Source of the DNA: Candidatus Dormiibacterota bacterium
GTDB lineage: Bacteria; Chloroflexota; Dormibacteria; UBA8260; Bog-877
Direction of reading: 5' to 3'
Assembly (NCBI GenBank): GCA_003164475.1
Contig: PLTL01000146.1
Coordinates: 1,088-26,116, forward strand
DNA length: 25,029 nt
Positions 23,549 through 25,029 of the stretch are shown here, piece after piece (the first letter of the stretch is position 1; each line of letters opens with the position of its first letter). A program made the translations under genes and the position numbers. The notes beneath the pieces were generated by a model. The model saw only the letters and a program-made list of their open reading frames with translations, searched no databases and was not told the origin of the DNA.

Positions 23549-23969
23549 GGACGCCCTCGACGAAGCTCTCTGCTTCGGCTGGATTGACAGCAAGATCAGA
23601 AAGGTCGACGAAGCCAGCTACGCGCAGCGGTTCACGCCCCGCAAACCCAGCAGTCGCTGGTCAGCCTCGAACGTTCGGCGCATGGAGAGACTGATCCGAG
23701 ACGGGAGGATGACCCAGGCCGGGATGGATGCCTTCGCGTCTCACCAGACCCGGAGGGCCCCACCCCTGCCAACCCAGCTCCCGCGAGGCCAGGAGGATAG
23801 ATTTAAGGCGCAGACTGCGGCGTGGGGCAACTTCGAGCGCCTCTCTCCCTCGTACCGGCGCCTGGCCATCGCCTGGGTCGCCGGCGCCAAGAAGGAAGAG
23901 ACTCAGATCAAACGCCTCAATCAGCTCGTCGAGTCCTCAGCAGCCAACAAACGCCTCGAGTTCATGTAG
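23421..23969 (+). CDS. YdeI / OmpD-associated family protein
   Basis: The 182-residue cytoplasmic protein matches the YdeI/OmpD-associated (bacteriocin-protection-like) family. Hallmarks are the opening WRAWLVSNAKTSEGVWLLYYKK, the central YEDALDEALCFGWIDSK, FTPRKPSSRWSASNVRRMERL, and the C-terminal repeat-like helix SPSYRRLAIAWVAGAKKEETQIKRL with the frequent KR ending. Family members have been tied to resistance to peptides and to stress, but no reaction is established. I chose ATG at 23421, where family similarity begins; the upstream TTG at 23382 adds only unrelated residues. It converges on ackA, with 85 bases between the stops. Confidence 0.9.
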   Translation: MKALHVADGSEWRAWLVSNAKTSEGVWLLYYKKSSGKQRIPYEDALDEALCFGWIDSKIRKVDEASYAQRFTPRKPSSRWSASNVRRMERLIRDGRMTQAGMDAFASHQTRRAPPLPTQLPRGQEDRFKAQTAAWGNFERLSPSYRRLAIAWVAGAKKEETQIKRLNQLVESSAANKRLEFM

Positions 23970-24004
23970 CCGATCTCACGCTGGGTCCCCTTGGAATCCG
24001 GCGG

Positions 24005-24045
24005 CAGGGGGCCGGGGCTCAGTCACTCCAGGGGGCCGGGCTCAG
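24005..24045. repeat. 17-18 bp direct repeat between convergent genes
   Basis: CAGGGGGCCGGGGCTCAG (24005-24022) recurs as CAGGGGGCCGGGCTCAG (24029-24045), differing by one G. The pair lies in the 85-base space between the YdeI-like gene and ackA. It is too G+C-plain to assign a role. Confidence 0.7.
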
Positions 24046-24054
24046 CGGTCGATC

Positions 24055-25029
24055 TCAGCTCTGGAGCAGACGGCGAACCTCGCGGGCGATCTCCAGGTCC
24101 TCTCGGCTCTCTATGACCATGGTCGAGGCCGGCGCGTCCGCCGCACCGATCTGCCGGTCCCCTATCCCGGATCGGTTGCCTTCGGGGTCGATGTGGATGC
24201 CCAGAAAGCCCAGACCGTCGCAGCACTCGCCCCGGATTCGCGGGGAATTCTCCCCCACCCCGCCGGCGAACACCAGAGCGTCGAGCCCGCCCATGGCCGA
24301 GGCCATGGCTGCCACCCCGGCGCGCAGGCGGTGCAGATAGACGCCGATCGCCAGAGCGGCGGCGGGGTCACCGGAATCGCGCCTGCTCAGAAGCACCCGG
24401 ATGTCGGCGCTGCCGCCCAGGCCGAGCAGCCCGGATCGGTACTCAAGGGTTGCCGCGAGTTCGGCGGGAGCCATCCCCACGTGTTCCTCGAGCCAAAGCA
24501 CCAGGCCGGGATCGACGTTGCCACATCGCGTCGCCATCACCAGGCCCTCGAGTGGCGTGAACCCCATCGTGGTGTCGACGGAACGGCCATCTGCGACCGC
24601 ACACAGGGAAGCTCCGGCCCCAAGGTGGCAGGTGACCAGGCGAAGCCCCTTCGCCGGGCGCCCGAGGATGGCGGCGGCCTGTCGGGAGAGGTAGGCGTGT
24701 GATAGCCCGTGAAAGCCGTAGCGGCGCAGATTCCAGCGCTCGCGCCACGCCTGGGGCAGGGCATAAGAGGCCGCCGCGTCGGGCATGGTGACGTGAAAGG
24801 CAGTGTCGAAGCAGGCCACCGCCGGCACTCCGGGGAGGGCCGCCTTGGCGGCATCGACACCGGCAATCGACTTCGGCTGATGGAGGGGAGCGAGTTCCGT
24901 CAGGGCCCTCAGCCGCCGCTCGACCTCCGGCCCGAGCCGCACTGCAACGGTGAACTCGGTGCCGCCGTGCACGATCCGGTGTCCGACCGCGTCGATGGGA
25001 CCCAGACCGCGGATCTCCTCCTCCACCGC
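24055..25029 (-). CDS. ackA: Acetate kinase, C-terminal part (start outside window)
   Basis: The frame is open to the right edge and holds about 324 residues, some 80% of the usual 390-400. The missing part is the N-terminus with the NAGSSSxK loop. Visible signatures are GHRIVHGG, LAPLHQP, ACFDTAFH, RYGFHGLSH, the phosphate-binding HLGAGASLCAV, DTTMGFTPLEGLVMATRCGNVDPG, and FAGGVGENSPRIR. The enzyme joins acetyl phosphate and ADP to acetate and ATP in overflow or fermentative metabolism. All catalytic positions in the visible part look intact. Whether pta lies upstream cannot be seen. Confidence 0.95.
   Translation of the reverse strand, partial: AVEEEIRGLGPIDAVGHRIVHGGTEFTVAVRLGPEVERRLRALTELAPLHQPKSIAGVDAAKAALPGVPAVACFDTAFHVTMPDAAASYALPQAWRERWNLRRYGFHGLSHAYLSRQAAAILGRPAKGLRLVTCHLGAGASLCAVADGRSVDTTMGFTPLEGLVMATRCGNVDPGLVLWLEEHVGMAPAELAATLEYRSGLLGLGGSADIRVLLSRRDSGDPAAALAIGVYLHRLRAGVAAMASAMGGLDALVFAGGVGENSPRIRGECCDGLGFLGIHIDPEGNRSGIGDRQIGAADAPASTMVIESREDLEIAREVRRLLQS

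Noticed and set aside
24005..24045. Two-copy direct repeat as a CRISPR or attachment site
   Set aside because: Only two near-identical copies with a 6-base gap, no spacer regularity, no integrase and no tRNA nearby.

Overview
The window is G+C-rich (about two thirds by eye) with frequent GTG and TTG starts, many 1-4 base gene overlaps, some genes without a Shine-Dalgarno site, and sigma70-like promoters with TTGACA boxes. The methionyl-tRNA synthetase is of the actinobacterial type. I infer an Actinobacteria-like or neighbouring high-GC lineage, but no rRNA or other firm taxonomic marker is present. I see no tRNA, rRNA, CRISPR array or insertion sequence.

Left end (1-4.4 kb): the 3' part of a YceI-family gene converges on peptide deformylase (def), which is translationally coupled to a lipoate/octanoyl-transferase-like gene. 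A 0.66 kb gene-free gap follows, then an unusual EAL-like/GAF/GGDEF signalling protein with an intact cyclase motif and a ruined phosphodiesterase domain.

Centre-left (4.6-11.8 kb): an APC-type permease is transcribed divergently from a tight five-gene operon. The operon encodes an iron-type (glycerol-1-phosphate-like) dehydrogenase, a GntR/UTRA regulator, a DegT-type PLP aminotransferase, a GH4 NAD-dependent glycosidase and a ROK sugar kinase. The four internal junctions overlap by 4, 4 and 1 bases or are 2 bases apart. Two well-formed promoters lie back to back between permease and operon, and an imperfect palindrome spans both -35 boxes. Together these look like a pathway for an amino sugar, aminocyclitol or their glycoside. 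It is the strongest candidate here for an undescribed system.

Centre (12-19 kb): a 14-TM DHA2-type efflux pump and a MarR regulator form an operon whose promoter is covered by concentric inverted repeats. Upstream are a J-domain protein with a long unrecognised C-terminal region, metG, and a divergent family-4 glycosyltransferase.

Right part (19-25 kb): short genes include an SRPBCC protein followed by a decayed ArsR gene, an apparently leaderless MarR gene with its own operator-like dyad, a small hypothetical gene and an NfuA-type Fe-S carrier. Next come an ArdC-like zinc metallopeptidase and an XRE regulator with an operator-like repeat inside its promoter, possibly a protease/repressor pair. 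A YdeI/OmpD-associated-family protein and the C-terminal part of acetate kinase (ackA, running off the right edge) close the window.
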